Below are positions 42,414 to 51,037 of a DNA stretch of 64,000 nt, piece by piece. The notes under the pieces were generated by a model. It did not search any database and was not told where the DNA came from. It saw nothing but the letters and a program-made list of their open reading frames with translations. The stretch is from Marinibacterium anthonyi (lineage in GTDB: Bacteria; Pseudomonadota; Alphaproteobacteria; Rhodobacterales; Rhodobacteraceae). Location of the stretch: the NCBI GenBank assembly GCA_003217735.2, contig CP031585.1, positions 1,351,501-1,415,500 on the forward strand. Direction: 5' to 3'. The stretch's first letter is position 1; the number at the start of each line of letters is the position of its first letter. A program made the translations under genes and the position numbers.

Positions 42414-42604
42414 TATGAAACCTCCTAAAGGACCTGGATTATTTAAAGCACGAATCCCGTCTTTGTACAGTTTCTCGGTTCCGCATGGGCATTTCTCTCT
42501 GCGGATTCCGGCGCAGATGTCGGGCGATGTTCAGAGTTTCAATTGTTACAAAGAAAAAGCAACGCTATGGTCACGAAGGCTCAGGTCACAATTTGGTTTT
42601 TGAA

Positions 42605-42961
42605 ATGAAGATGTCCATTGTTTCTGCCGTCACCGCGACGGCGCTTGTATTCACCCCCCTTTCCGGCGCGTTCGCGCAGACGCCCACGGGGTCCCCGGCA
42701 CAGGCGATGGCCGAGGCGCGACAGCGCCTTGTCTGCGGTCCCGGGACCGTCGTGGATGCCACCTATCTGACCGGCGGACTGCTGCGGGCGACCTGCCAGT
42801 CGCGCACCACCACGGGCCTTCCGGCCGAACTGTCCGGCACCGCGCTGACCGCGGGCGAGATCGCCGCGATCGCGGCGGGCGCGCTGCTTGTGGTCATCGT
42901 GGCGACCGGCGGCGGCGGCGACAGCACGACAACGGCGGACACCGGCAGCTCCGGCGAGTGA
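42605..42961 (+). CDS. Exported or membrane hypothetical protein
   Basis: 118 residues. A signal peptide ends near AFAQ (residue 25). A central domain contains RLVCGPGTVVDATY and LRATCQS, a likely disulfide pair. A hydrophobic helix (IAAIAAGALLVVIVATGG) near the C-terminus is followed by a polar tail, giving a possible membrane anchor. No family recognised. It lies next to another small exported protein on the opposite strand. Confidence 0.65.
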   Translation: MKMSIVSAVTATALVFTPLSGAFAQTPTGSPAQAMAEARQRLVCGPGTVVDATYLTGGLLRATCQSRTTTGLPAELSGTALTAGEIAAIAAGALLVVIVATGGGGDSTTTADTGSSGE

Positions 42962-43150
42962 TGCGCATTGGGCCAGAGGTGGCCAGGGGCGGCCGGGTTC
43001 TGCGCCCGGTCGCTGTCCCGGTCGCCGTGCCGGACACGGAACTGACCGGGGCGTCGCCCGTTTCCGGTTGACTCGGCCGCGAAACCCCTTAAAAGGCCGG
43101 CTTTACGAGACATAGCCGGGCCCTGCGCGCCCGATGCAGGAGTACCAACC

Positions 43151-43318
43151 ATGGCGAAGCCCGTCACGATCAAGATCCGCCTCAACTCGACCGCTGGCAC
43201 CGGCCACTTCTACGTGACCAAGAAGAACGCCCGGTCCATGACCGAAAAGATGACCGTGCGTAAGTACGATCCGGTGGTTCGCAAGCACGTCGAGTACAAG
43301 GAAGGCAAGATCAAGTAA
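43151..43318 (+). CDS. rpmG: 50S ribosomal protein L33
   Basis: 55 residues: [29 protein letters not shown] and [18 protein letters not shown]. This is the cysteine-free L33 type, which does not bind zinc. A good hairpin terminator follows at 43345. It stands apart from other ribosomal genes, as is usual for rpmG in this group. Confidence 0.97.
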   Translation: MAKPVTIKIRLNSTAGTGHFYVTKKNARSMTEKMTVRKYDPVVRKHVEYKEGKIK

Positions 43319-43344
43319 GCCTGTTCCTTCGACGGACGACCCGA

Positions 43345-43369
43345 GGCCACGCCCCGCGCGTGGCCTTTT
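43345..43369 (+). terminator. Rho-independent terminator of rpmG
   Basis: Stem GGCCACGC/GCGTGGCC with a five-base loop, followed by TTTT. Confidence 0.85.
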
Positions 43370-43421
43370 GCGTTCAAGTGCAGGGTTCGGGCGCAGGGTT
43401 CGGAACAGGCGGAGACTGCCG

Positions 43422-43916
43422 ATGCTCGACGCACCTTTCTTCCTGCGACCCAGCACCGCGCGCGACCTCGCGGCGGTGGATGCCCTGCTGTCGCGCAGCT
43501 ATCCCAAGCTGCTCAAGGCCGATTATCCGCCCTCGGTGCTGGTCACCGCGCTGCCGCTGATCTCGCGCGCGAATCCCGCGCTGCTGAGCTGCGGGACCTA
43601 TTACCTGGCCGAGACGCTGGAGGGCGCCGTCCTGGGCGCCGGCGGCTGGACGCGGGACAGGCGGCAGGACGGGCTGGGCCATATCCGCCACGTGGTCACC
43701 GATGACCGTGCCGTGCGGCGCGGGGTGGGGCGGGCGATCCTGACGCTGGTCTTCGACGAGGCGCGCAGCGCCGGTTGCCGGCACCTGGAATGCTGGTCGA
43801 CCCGGACGGCGGAACCCTTCTACGCCGCCATGGGCTTTGCGGCCCGGGGCCCGATGGAGGTCCCCTTGGCTCCCGGGATCAGCTTTCCGGCGATCCGGAT
43901 GACCCGCGTGCTCTGA
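43422..43916 (+). CDS. GNAT-family N-acetyltransferase
   Basis: 164 residues. The acetyl-CoA-binding motif A is VVTDDRAVRRGVGRAILTLVFDEA near 94-117, and the later ECWSTRTAEPFYAAMGFAARG carries the C-terminal strand and helix of the fold. The substrate cannot be read. GGCGGAG precedes the ATG by six bases. It follows rpmG after a terminator, so has its own promoter. Confidence 0.88.
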   Translation: MLDAPFFLRPSTARDLAAVDALLSRSYPKLLKADYPPSVLVTALPLISRANPALLSCGTYYLAETLEGAVLGAGGWTRDRRQDGLGHIRHVVTDDRAVRRGVGRAILTLVFDEARSAGCRHLECWSTRTAEPFYAAMGFAARGPMEVPLAPGISFPAIRMTRVL

Positions 43917-44026
43917 CCGCTTTTGTCGCCGCTTGCCGGAAATTGCCCGCTTGCGGCAACAGATCCGTCATCTTTGCGGGCCAGTCTGGTGCGGTCAGGC
44001 GTCAGTCATGCAGAAGGAACAGACGG

Positions 44027-44161
44027 ATGAAACGCACCCCCGGGTTTTTGGCCCTTGCCTTGCCCCTTGCCTTGGCCCTTCTGGCGGCCTGTACGCCGCC
44101 GCAGGGCACCGGCTTCAGCGGGATCGGGGGCGAACCCAAGGTACGCGCCACCACGCCCTAA
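44027..44161 (+). CDS. Very small lipoprotein
   Basis: 44 residues. A basic start (MKRTPG), a hydrophobic stretch and the lipobox LLAAC lead to a mature peptide of only about 23 residues, TPPQGTGFSGIGGEP and on. AAGGAAC lies ten bases before the ATG. Many Rhodobacteraceae-type genomes carry such tiny lipoproteins of unknown role. It runs into a terminator shared with the convergent Bax-inhibitor gene. Confidence 0.65.
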   Translation: MKRTPGFLALALPLALALLAACTPPQGTGFSGIGGEPKVRATTP

Positions 44162-44188
44162 GAGGCATTGGAGCGGCGCAAAAGAAAA

Positions 44189-44213
44189 GGGCCGGTCCCC
44201 AAAGGACCGGCCC
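44189..44213. terminator. Bidirectional terminator
   Basis: Perfect ten-base stem GGGCCGGTCC/GGACCGGCCC with a CCAAA loop. On the minus strand it is followed by TTTTCTTT, so it ends the Bax-inhibitor gene most efficiently. Confidence 0.85.
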
Positions 44214-44238
44214 CCGTTCATTCGGATAGGACCTGCGC

Positions 44239-45009
44239 TCAGTCGCGCTGACCGAAGAGCGACAGCAGCATGACGAACATGTTGATGAAGTCCAGGTACA
44301 GGCGCAGTGCGCCCATGATCGCGGCCTTGCCCAGCCATTCCTGGTCGCCCATGGATGCGAACTGGACGTATTCGCCCTTGATCTGCTGGGTGTCATAGGC
44401 GGTCAGGCCGGCGAAGATCAGCACGCCGATCACCGAGATCGCAAAGGTCATCGCCGCCGAGGCGAGGAAGATGTTCACCACGGATGCGATGATCAGGCCG
44501 ATCAGGCCCATGAACAGGAACGTGCCCAGGCCGGACAGGTCTTTCTTCGTGGTATAGCCATACAGCGACAGCGACGCGAACATGATCGCGGTGATCAGGA
44601 ACACCTGGGCGATCGAGGTGCCGGTGTAGACCAGGAAGATCGAGCTGAGCGACAGGCCCATCACCGCCGCGAAGGCATAGAAGACCAGCTGCGCGGCCGA
44701 AGCCGACAGACGGTTCATCGAAGCACTGAGGCCGAACACGAAGGCCAGCGGAGCGAACATGATGACCCACTTCAGCGGCGAAGCGTAGATCGCGTACCCG
44801 AGCTGTGTCAGGTATTCACCTGCACCGATCTGGTATTCGGTGGGGACGGACGTCACCGCGAGGCCCGAAATTGCCCAGGCGGCCAGTGCCGTGATCAGCA
44901 TGCCCACGGACATCGTGCCGTAGACCTTGTTCATGTGAGCGCGGAGGCCCTCGTCGATCGCGGCCGTGCGGACGCCAGCGGCCGACCGAACGCCTTGGAA
45001 TTGTGCCAT
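44239..45009 (-). CDS. Bax inhibitor-1/YccA family membrane protein
   Basis: 256 residues with seven predicted membrane helices after a 30-residue cytoplasmic head. Family marks include NKVYGTMSVGMLITALAAW in helix 1 and the C-terminal TAYDTQQI with its conserved Asp, the proton/calcium-sensing site of TMBIM proteins. Bacterial members leak calcium in a pH-dependent manner or modulate FtsH. A well-spaced promoter is visible at 45073. Confidence 0.92.
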   Translation of the reverse strand: MAQFQGVRSAAGVRTAAIDEGLRAHMNKVYGTMSVGMLITALAAWAISGLAVTSVPTEYQIGAGEYLTQLGYAIYASPLKWVIMFAPLAFVFGLSASMNRLSASAAQLVFYAFAAVMGLSLSSIFLVYTGTSIAQVFLITAIMFASLSLYGYTTKKDLSGLGTFLFMGLIGLIIASVVNIFLASAAMTFAISVIGVLIFAGLTAYDTQQIKGEYVQFASMGDQEWLGKAAIMGALRLYLDFINMFVMLLSLFGQRD

Positions 45010-45072
45010 TCTTGGTCTCCCTTAGAAACATGTACACAGGCGCGGCTGCGTGGCCGCGCCCTCTCATGGGGA

Positions 45073-45101
45073 AATATCGTTGCATAGCGCCCCGGGTTCA
45101 A
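45073..45101 (-). promoter_or_regulatory. Candidate promoter of the Bax-inhibitor gene
   Basis: On the minus strand TTGAAC, 17 bases, then GATATT. About 60 bases upstream of the ATG. Confidence 0.5.
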
Positions 45102-45186
45102 GTTTTTCCGACACGAAAACGGAACCCTGTCGCAAATGTTACGTTCCGCCTATGCGGGAGGCGTGTCCGCAAGGACACGCGATGCC

Positions 45187-45250
45187 GGTGCGGACACGTT
45201 CAGGTGCGGACGTTCAGGTGCGCCAGTCAGTCGCGCCAGTCAGTCGCGCC
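45187..45250. repeat. Two adjacent short tandem repeats
   Basis: GGTGCGGAC(AC)GTTCA occurs twice at 45187-45216, then GCGCCAGTCAGTC twice at 45220-45245. The second repeat covers the stop codon region of the DUF1127 gene. Confidence 0.8.
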
Positions 45251-45446
45251 AATGCGCCGGTGCGTCCCAGAACAGGCGGGCGGCTTCGCGCTCGGCTTCG
45301 CTGCGGCTGATGCCGATGTCGTTGAGCGCACGGTCGTCCAGCTGTGCCAGCTGGCGCCGCTGCCGCCAGAGGGCGAAAAAGGCACCGATACGCGGACGGC
45401 GGCCGGCCGGGCGGGCAAATGCGGTGGTGTGGCTCGTATGGGACAT
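45240..45446 (-). CDS. DUF1127 small basic protein
   Basis: 68 residues. The DUF1127 core is present: a helix RIGAFFALWRQRRQLAQL followed by DDRALNDIGISRSEAEREA. Alphaproteobacterial relatives bind RNA or influence small-RNA and phosphate/carbon metabolism. GGAGAC stands seven bases before the ATG. The C-terminus (HWRD) is encoded within a 13-bp tandem repeat, so the end of the protein may vary between strains. Divergent from the LysR regulator. Confidence 0.9.
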   Translation of the reverse strand: MSHTSHTTAFARPAGRRPRIGAFFALWRQRRQLAQLDDRALNDIGISRSEAEREAARLFWDAPAHWRD

Positions 45447-45569
45447 CGGGGTCTCCTATCGTAAATCGTTATGGGTCAGGGGCTATTCATCATTCATGTT
45501 GAACATATGGAGGATCCTGTTATATTCCGGAAACGAATGTTCGTTGGGTTTGACATCAAGGGGTGTGAT

Positions 45570-46445
45570 ATGAGGAACCTGGACATCACGACATTGCGCT
45601 CTTTTGTGGCAGTTGCCGATGCCGGAGGCGTTACCCGGGCGGCCGGTTACCTCAACCTGACGCAATCGGCGGTCTCGATGCAGCTCAAGCGCCTCGAAGA
45701 GCTGTTGGGCATCGAATTGCTGGACCGGACGCGACGCGGCGTCACGCTGACGGCGGCGGGGCACCAGCTGCTCAGCTACGCGCGCCGGATGGTGGCGCTG
45801 AACGACGAGGTGGTGGCCCGGCTGACCGACCAGGCCTTCGAGGGAGAGATCGTGCTGGGCGTGCCCCACGACATCGTCTACCCGGTGATCCCCCGCGTGC
45901 TGCAACAATTCCACGCCGCCTATCCGCGGGTAAAGGTCAACCTGAAGACGTCCTATTCCGCCCAGCTGCGCGAGGAATTCTCGCGCGGGGAATGCGACCT
46001 GATCCTGACGACCGAGATTTCCGCCGGTGACGAGGCCGAGACTCTGGCCCGCCGTCCGTTGGCCTGGATCGGCGCGCCCGGCGGCACGGTCTGGCGGCAG
46101 CGGCCGCTGCGGGTCGCGTTCCAGACCCATTGCGCCTTCCGCCCGCAATCGCTGGCGGCGCTCGACCGGGCGGGGCTGGAATGGGAATCGGCGGTGGAAA
46201 CCGGCAGCGACCGCACCATCGAAGCCACGGTGGCCGCCGACCTGGCGGTGAACACGATGATCGCCGGCACCGAACCCACGCACCTGGAACAGATCGCCCA
46301 CGGCGGGACCCTGCCGGATCTGCCGGTGCAGCTGATCAACCTCTATTCGGCGCCGACCCAGTCGCCGCTGGTGGCCGAACTGGGTGAATTGCTGCGCCGG
46401 GGCTTTGCCGCCACCGGGACGCTGCGGGGGGTCGAGGCGGCCTGA
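45570..46445 (+). CDS. LysR-family transcriptional regulator
   Basis: 291 residues. The N-terminal winged helix-turn-helix covers about 1-60 (LRSFVAVADAGGVTRAAGYLNLTQSAVSMQLKRLEE) and a ligand-binding domain follows, with VLGVPHDIVYPVIPRVLQQF near 92. The inducer is unknown. The start MRNLDITTLR has AAGGGG upstream. It is divergent from the DUF1127 gene across 123 bases, the common place for a LysR target, and convergent with a quinone oxidoreductase. Confidence 0.92.
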   Translation: MRNLDITTLRSFVAVADAGGVTRAAGYLNLTQSAVSMQLKRLEELLGIELLDRTRRGVTLTAAGHQLLSYARRMVALNDEVVARLTDQAFEGEIVLGVPHDIVYPVIPRVLQQFHAAYPRVKVNLKTSYSAQLREEFSRGECDLILTTEISAGDEAETLARRPLAWIGAPGGTVWRQRPLRVAFQTHCAFRPQSLAALDRAGLEWESAVETGSDRTIEATVAADLAVNTMIAGTEPTHLEQIAHGGTLPDLPVQLINLYSAPTQSPLVAELGELLRRGFAATGTLRGVEAA

Positions 46446-46455
46446 TCCGGCGGCC

Positions 46456-47424
46456 TCAGCCCGCGTCCGGCACGATGACCACCTTGCCGGTGGCCTGCCG
46501 GGTGCGGATCAGTTCCAGCCCCTCGGCCGCGCGCGACAGGGGCAGGACGTGGCTGACATGCGGGGTCAGGCGGCCTTCGGCGATCCAGCCCAGCAGGGTC
46601 CGCAGCGATCCGGTCAGCACGTCGGGCGCAAACCGCATGTAGCCGCCCCAGTTCACGCCCAGCACCGACAGGTTCTTCACCATCAGGTGGTTGGACGGCA
46701 CCTGCGGCACGTCCCCGCTGGCAAATCCGATGGGCAGCAGCCGCGCCTCGGGGTTGCAGGCGCGGAACGCGGCCTGGAAGGCCGCGCCGCCGACCGGATC
46801 ATAGACCACGTCGGCCCGCCCCAGCGCGATGATCCGGTCGCGCAGGTCGGGGGCCTCGATGTCGATCAGGTGGTCGGCCCCGGCGGCCCGCGCGACCTCC
46901 AGCTTGTCGGCTCCGCGCGCGCAGGCGATGACCCGTGCCCCCATCAGCTTGCCGATCTCGACCGCCGTCAGCCCCACGCCTCCCGCCGCGCCCAGCACCA
47001 GCAGTGTCTCGCCCGGTTGCATCCGCGCCCGGTGATCCAGCGCCAGGTGGCTTGTTCCGTAGGCAATCGGAAAGGCGGCGGCGGTTTCGAAGGACACATG
47101 GTCGGGGATCTTCACCGCCCGGCACGCCTCGAACACCCCGGCCTCGGCCAGACCGCCCTGGCCCGAATAAACCGCCACCCGGTCGCCCGGCGCGAACCCC
47201 TCGACCGAGTCCCCGACCGAGAGAATCTTTCCCGCGATTTCGAGTCCCAGCGTGAAAGGAGGCCTTGGCGTGTCCTGATAAGTGCCCTTGATCATGAGCA
47301 GATCGGCGAAATTTAGCGCACATGCGCGGATGGCCACCTGCAGCTGGTGCGGACCGGGGTCGGGCAGGGGGATGCGGGTCAGGCGCGGCGCTGCTCCGGT
47401 CGCAGGAATATGGTATACAAACAT
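46456..47424 (-). CDS. NADPH:quinone oxidoreductase (zinc-less MDR family)
   Basis: 322 residues. A GroES-like N-terminal domain (CALNFADLLMIKGTYQ near 34-49, PFTLGLEIAGKI) and a Rossmann domain with LVLGAAGGVGLTAVEIGK near 142-159 are present. Catalytic zinc ligands are absent, as in QOR1-type quinone reductases and acryloyl-CoA reductase-like enzymes. It transfers hydride from NADPH to quinones or enoyl groups. The gene is convergent with the LysR gene and divergent from the XRE regulator. Confidence 0.9.
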   Translation of the reverse strand: MFVYHIPATGAAPRLTRIPLPDPGPHQLQVAIRACALNFADLLMIKGTYQDTPRPPFTLGLEIAGKILSVGDSVEGFAPGDRVAVYSGQGGLAEAGVFEACRAVKIPDHVSFETAAAFPIAYGTSHLALDHRARMQPGETLLVLGAAGGVGLTAVEIGKLMGARVIACARGADKLEVARAAGADHLIDIEAPDLRDRIIALGRADVVYDPVGGAAFQAAFRACNPEARLLPIGFASGDVPQVPSNHLMVKNLSVLGVNWGGYMRFAPDVLTGSLRTLLGWIAEGRLTPHVSHVLPLSRAAEGLELIRTRQATGKVVIVPDAG

Positions 47425-47759
47425 GGGATTTTCCTCCGTTTCTGCCGATTAGGCGAGCAGTCCGCACGGGACAAGTCTTTGTGAGGCAAGGCCTTCGTGA
47501 CATCGCTTGCAGACAGTGCAAATTGCATGACATCGGCAAGAATCCCCCGTCCAAAAGGGCAAAAGGATTCAATTTCATCTAAACCGGGAAATCGCCAGCT
47601 TGTGTTCAACCGAAAAGGACGTACACTCATTTCACCAAGGGATGCGAGCTGGGACGCTGGGGATATCAGGTCGCTACCGGGAGGAGCGAAGTGGTGCTCG
47701 GTCGGCACAGAGCCGATATAGGATGTGTCGATTTCAAAGTTAAGTAAAGGAGAACCAGA
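47425..47759. other. Divergent intergenic region
   Basis: 335 bases between the quinone oxidoreductase and the XRE regulator, lower in GC than flanking genes. No open frame with plausible codon use and no convincing sigma-70 boxes or operator repeats. AAAGGAGA (47746-47753) is the ribosome site of the XRE gene. Confidence 0.6.
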
Positions 47760-48137
47760 ATGACCCACCCCGTAGACGTACATGTGGGGAAGCGCGTGCG
47801 TCATCGTCGCTGGCTGATCGGTATGACTCAGCAGCAACTCGCGGAACGGGTCGGTATCAAGTTTCAGCAGATCCAGAAGTACGAAACTGGAGCGAACCGT
47901 GTCAGCGCGTCCCGTCTGTGGGACATCGCCGACGCACTTGAAGTGCCGGTAAGCTTCTTTTTCGAGGGTCTGCAGGAAACATCGGCCGATGATACGGCCA
48001 ATGCCGATACCGCAATCCCCAACGACCTGTTGGGCGATAAAGAGGCGCTTGACCTCGTGCGGTCCTATTACGCGATTCCCGAAAACCAACGACGCCGGCT
48101 GTTCGAATTGGCCCGCGTTCTCAGCGACGTGGCCTGA
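47760..48137 (+). CDS. XRE-family regulator (PraR/SinR-like)
   Basis: 125 residues. The helix-turn-helix (RVRHRRWLIGMTQQQLAERVGIKFQQIQKYETGANRVSASRLWDIADAL) covers about 11-60 and is followed by an acidic linker and a C-terminal helix pair (ALDLVRSYYAIPENQRRRLFELARVL). The layout matches the alphaproteobacterial regulators related to Rhizobium PraR, which control quorum sensing and surface attachment. No toxin partner is nearby. AGGAGA precedes the ATG; a hairpin follows the stop. Confidence 0.9.
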   Translation: MTHPVDVHVGKRVRHRRWLIGMTQQQLAERVGIKFQQIQKYETGANRVSASRLWDIADALEVPVSFFFEGLQETSADDTANADTAIPNDLLGDKEALDLVRSYYAIPENQRRRLFELARVLSDVA

Positions 48138-48154
48138 CAGGCCGCATCCCACGG

Positions 48155-48175
48155 GAGGCCGGCGCGTCCGGCCTC
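48155..48175 (+). terminator. Hairpin after the XRE gene
   Basis: GAGGCCGG/CCGGCCTC stem with a CGCGT loop and a poor T-tract (TTGTA). Confidence 0.55.
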
Positions 48176-48204
48176 TTGTAAAGTTAGATCCGGGCTGGCA
48201 CGAC

Positions 48205-49005
48205 ATGGCCATGTCCGGATTTTTTTTGACCGATATCGAACTGGCACACCACCTGGCGGACGCCGCGCGCGACGCCATCCTGCCGCATTTCCGCAGCTCG
48301 GGGTTGAGCGCGGACAACAAGCTGGCCGGCGGGTTCGATCCCGTCACGGTTGCCGATCGCGCGGCCGAACAGGCCATGTGCCGCCTGCTGGCCGAACACC
48401 GCCCCGATGACGGCATCTGGGGCGAGGAATACGGCCAGGTGCCCGGCACCTCGGGACGCACCTGGGTGCTGGACCCGATTGACGGCACGCGGGGCTTCAT
48501 TTCCGGCACACCGACCTGGGGCGTTCTGATCGCGCTGTCCGAAGCCGACGGGCCGATCATGGGCATGATCGACCAGCCCTACATCGGCGAACGGTTCATC
48601 GGCGCTGACGGCCTGTCCGAATACATCGGCCCGCTGGGCACGCGGCCACTGGCCACGCGCACCGGCGTCGACCTGTCCGAGGCGATCCTGTTCACCACCT
48701 TCCCCGAAATCGGCACCCCCGCCGACCGGACTGCGTTCGAAGCGGTCTCGGCGCGGGTCAGGCTGGTGCGGTACGGCATGGATTGTTACGCCTACGCGTT
48801 GCTGGCCGCCGGCCAGGTCGACCTGGTGATCGAAGCCGGGCTGAACGCCTACGACATCCAGGCCCCCATCGCGGTGATCGAGGCCGCCGGCGGCGTCGTC
48901 ACCAACTGGGAAGGCGGGCCGGTCCACCAGGGCGGGCGCGCGCTGGCCGCCGCCACGCCCGACCTGCACGCCGCGGCGCTGCGCCTGCTGGGGGCCGCCG
49001 GATGA
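48205..49005 (+). CDS. Histidinol-phosphatase-like inositol monophosphatase family enzyme
   Basis: 266 residues. Metal and catalytic motifs of the IMPase fold are intact: WGEEYGQ near 73, DPIDGTRGFISGTPTWG near 92-108, and YDIQAPIAVIEAAGG near 220. The GTRGF variant is typical of HisN-type histidinol phosphatases, so a histidine-biosynthetic role is likely but not proven. Two close ATGs (48205, 48211) are possible. Its stop overlaps the next ATG (ATGA), coupling it to an amidohydrolase. Confidence 0.87.
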   Translation: MAMSGFFLTDIELAHHLADAARDAILPHFRSSGLSADNKLAGGFDPVTVADRAAEQAMCRLLAEHRPDDGIWGEEYGQVPGTSGRTWVLDPIDGTRGFISGTPTWGVLIALSEADGPIMGMIDQPYIGERFIGADGLSEYIGPLGTRPLATRTGVDLSEAILFTTFPEIGTPADRTAFEAVSARVRLVRYGMDCYAYALLAAGQVDLVIEAGLNAYDIQAPIAVIEAAGGVVTNWEGGPVHQGGRALAAATPDLHAAALRLLGAAG

Positions 49006-50336
49006 GCGAAACGCTGATCCGGGGGGCCGACATCCTCCTGACGATGGACGACGACCGGCGCGAGCTTGCGGGCGCGGATCTGCTGTTGCGCGACGGCGCG
49101 GTGGCCGAGATCGGTTTCGGCCTGACGACCGTCGGCCATGTGGTCGAGGCGAAGGGCTGCGTGGTGACGCCCGGCCTCGTCAACACGCACCACCATTTCT
49201 ACCAGAGCCTGACCCGCGCCGTTCCGGGCGGACAGGACGCGCTGTTGTTCGGCTGGCTCAAGACGCTTTACCCGATCTGGGAACGCTTCGGGCCCGAAGA
49301 GATCCACGTGTCCGCCCTGACCGCGCTGGCGGAACTGGCGCTGTCGGGCTGCACGCTCAGTTCCGATCACCAGTACATTCACCCCAACGGCGCCCGTCTG
49401 GACGACGCCATCGCCGCGGCCGAGATCATCGGCCTGCGCTTCCAGGCGACCCGCGGCGGCATGAGCATCGGCGAGAGCAAGGGCGGCCTGCCGCCCGACA
49501 ACCTGGTCGAGGACGAAGCGGCGATCCTCGAAGACTGCATCCGCGTGATCGACGCCTTCCACGATCCGATGCCCGACGCGATGGTCCGCGTCTCGGTCGC
49601 GCCCTGTTCGCCGTTCTCGGTCAGCCGCGAGCTGATGCGCGACGCGGCGCTGCTGGCGCGCGACAAGGGGGTGATGCTGCACACCCACCTGGCCGAAAAC
49701 GCCGAGGACGTGGCCTATTCGCTGGAAACCTTCGGCTGCCGGCCCGGCCAATATGCCGAGGACCTGGGCTGGACCGGGCCGGATGTGTGGCACGCCCATT
49801 GCGTCAAGCTGGACGAGACCGAGATCGACCTGTTCGCCGATACGCGCACCGGGGTGGCCCATTGCCCCTGTTCGAACTGCCGGCTGGGGTCGGGCATCGC
49901 GCCGGTGCGGGCGTTCCTGGATGCGGGCGTAAGGGTCGGGCTGGGCGTCGACGGGTCGGCCAGCAACGACATGGGCAACCTGGTTCTGGAAGCGCGGCAG
50001 GCGATGCTGTTGCAGCGGGTGGCCAACGGCGCCGACGCGATGAGCGCGCGCGAGGCGCTGGAGATCGCGACGCGGGGCGGGGCGGATGTGCTGGGCCGGC
50101 CGGAATGCGGGCGGCTGGAGATCGGCGCGCGGGGCGACGTGGCGATCTGGGACGTGACGTGTGTCGAGGCGGCGGGCAGCTGGGATCCGGCGGCGCTGGT
50201 GATCGCGGGGCCATCGAAGGTGAAGCACCTGTTCGTCGAGGGCCGCCACGTAGTGGACAGCGGCGTGCTGACGACGGTCGACCTGGACGGGATCATCGCC
50301 GATCAGAACCGCCTGGCGCGACGGCTCATGGCATGA
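49002..50336 (+). CDS. 8-oxoguanine deaminase-like amidohydrolase
   Basis: 444 residues. Metal ligands are HHH in VNTHHHFYQSLTRA near 60-62, His in HTHLAENAEDV near 230, His in HAHCVKLDE near 265, and Asp in GLGVDGSASND near 315. HLAEN plus SASND match the 8-oxoguanine/hydroxyatrazine deaminase group. It hydrolyses an amino group from an oxidised purine or similar ring. Overlaps the phosphatase gene by four bases. The paralogous fragment at position 1 and the guanine deaminase at 52082 suggest strong purine salvage. Confidence 0.9.
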   Translation: MSETLIRGADILLTMDDDRRELAGADLLLRDGAVAEIGFGLTTVGHVVEAKGCVVTPGLVNTHHHFYQSLTRAVPGGQDALLFGWLKTLYPIWERFGPEEIHVSALTALAELALSGCTLSSDHQYIHPNGARLDDAIAAAEIIGLRFQATRGGMSIGESKGGLPPDNLVEDEAAILEDCIRVIDAFHDPMPDAMVRVSVAPCSPFSVSRELMRDAALLARDKGVMLHTHLAENAEDVAYSLETFGCRPGQYAEDLGWTGPDVWHAHCVKLDETEIDLFADTRTGVAHCPCSNCRLGSGIAPVRAFLDAGVRVGLGVDGSASNDMGNLVLEARQAMLLQRVANGADAMSAREALEIATRGGADVLGRPECGRLEIGARGDVAIWDVTCVEAAGSWDPAALVIAGPSKVKHLFVEGRHVVDSGVLTTVDLDGIIADQNRLARRLMA

Positions 50337-50366
50337 CGTGGTTCGGCCCTGGGGTGATACGATGAT

Positions 50367-50834
50367 ATGACTGGGCTGATGGGGCTGAGGGGGCCGTGCC
50401 GGGCGCCTGCGGATCCTCCGGCGATCATCGGGCTGCCTGCGGGCGGGGGGGCGGCGCTGTTGGTGCCCGAGGCTCTGGATCTGATGAATGGTGCGCGGGC
50501 CGAGGCGGGGCTGGCGGCGCTGGGGTTTGATGCGCGGGTCGGGCGGGCGGCGCTGGATCATGCGGCGGACATGGCGTGGAACGGGTTCATGGGGCATCCG
50601 GGGTCGGACGGGACATCGGTGGCGCAGCGGCTGGAAAGGGCCGGGTTCGCCTGGGCTTTCGTGGCCGAGAACGTGGCCCATGGGTATCGGGATGCGGCCG
50701 GGGTCCTTGGCGGCTGGATGGGCTCGCCCGGGCATCGCGAGAACATCCTGTCCAGGGCGACGGTGGGGGCCGTGGCGCGGGCAGGGCCGCAGGATGCCGC
50801 CTATTGGGCCGCCGTGTTCGCGGTGCCGGGATAG
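50367..50834 (+). CDS. CAP/SCP-domain protein
   Basis: 155 residues. Conserved CAP blocks: LDLMNGARAEAGLAALGFD near 36-54, ALDHAADMAWNGFMGHPGSDG, VAENVAHGY near 104 and GWMGSPGHRENIL near 115-127; the two His and two Glu/Asn positions of the CAP cavity are present. No signal peptide is visible at the chosen ATG, although such proteins are usually exported, so the start is uncertain. A dispersed palindromic repeat begins four bases after its stop. Confidence 0.82.
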   Translation: MTGLMGLRGPCRAPADPPAIIGLPAGGGAALLVPEALDLMNGARAEAGLAALGFDARVGRAALDHAADMAWNGFMGHPGSDGTSVAQRLERAGFAWAFVAENVAHGYRDAAGVLGGWMGSPGHRENILSRATVGAVARAGPQDAAYWAAVFAVPG

Positions 50835-50838
50835 GACA

Positions 50839-50916
50839 TGTCCCACGCGTGGGACATTTTTGACGTCAATGAAATCAATGGCTTGCAGAGGCGGATTAAC
50901 CGGATCTTAGGAAACG
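50839..50916. repeat. Dispersed repeat, copy B, with 18-bp palindromic head
   Basis: Palindrome TGTCCCACGCGTGGGACA (50839-50856), then AATGAAATCAATGG, GCAGAGGCGGATTAACC and CTTAGGAAAC. Same element as 19458-19535, in the same relative order, between the CAP gene and the transpeptidase-like gene. Confidence 0.78.
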
Positions 50917-51037
50917 GAGCGCGCGCCGTGGGGGGTCGCGACGCCACGGCGCGGGCAAAATCCGCCGCCGGGGGCGTCTGTATCGGCGCGGTTTGTGCTA
51001 TGGTCGGGCCGAGGATGTTCGTGCAGGAGACTTGTCT

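Noticed and set aside
47760-48137. Antitoxin of a toxin-antitoxin pair
   Set aside because: The XRE protein has the PraR/SinR layout and no small toxin-like gene lies on either side.
50993-51037. Upstream ATG of the transpeptidase-like gene
   Set aside because: It adds 15 acidic/polar residues before the signal peptide and has no ribosome site; TTG at 51038 has AGGAG.
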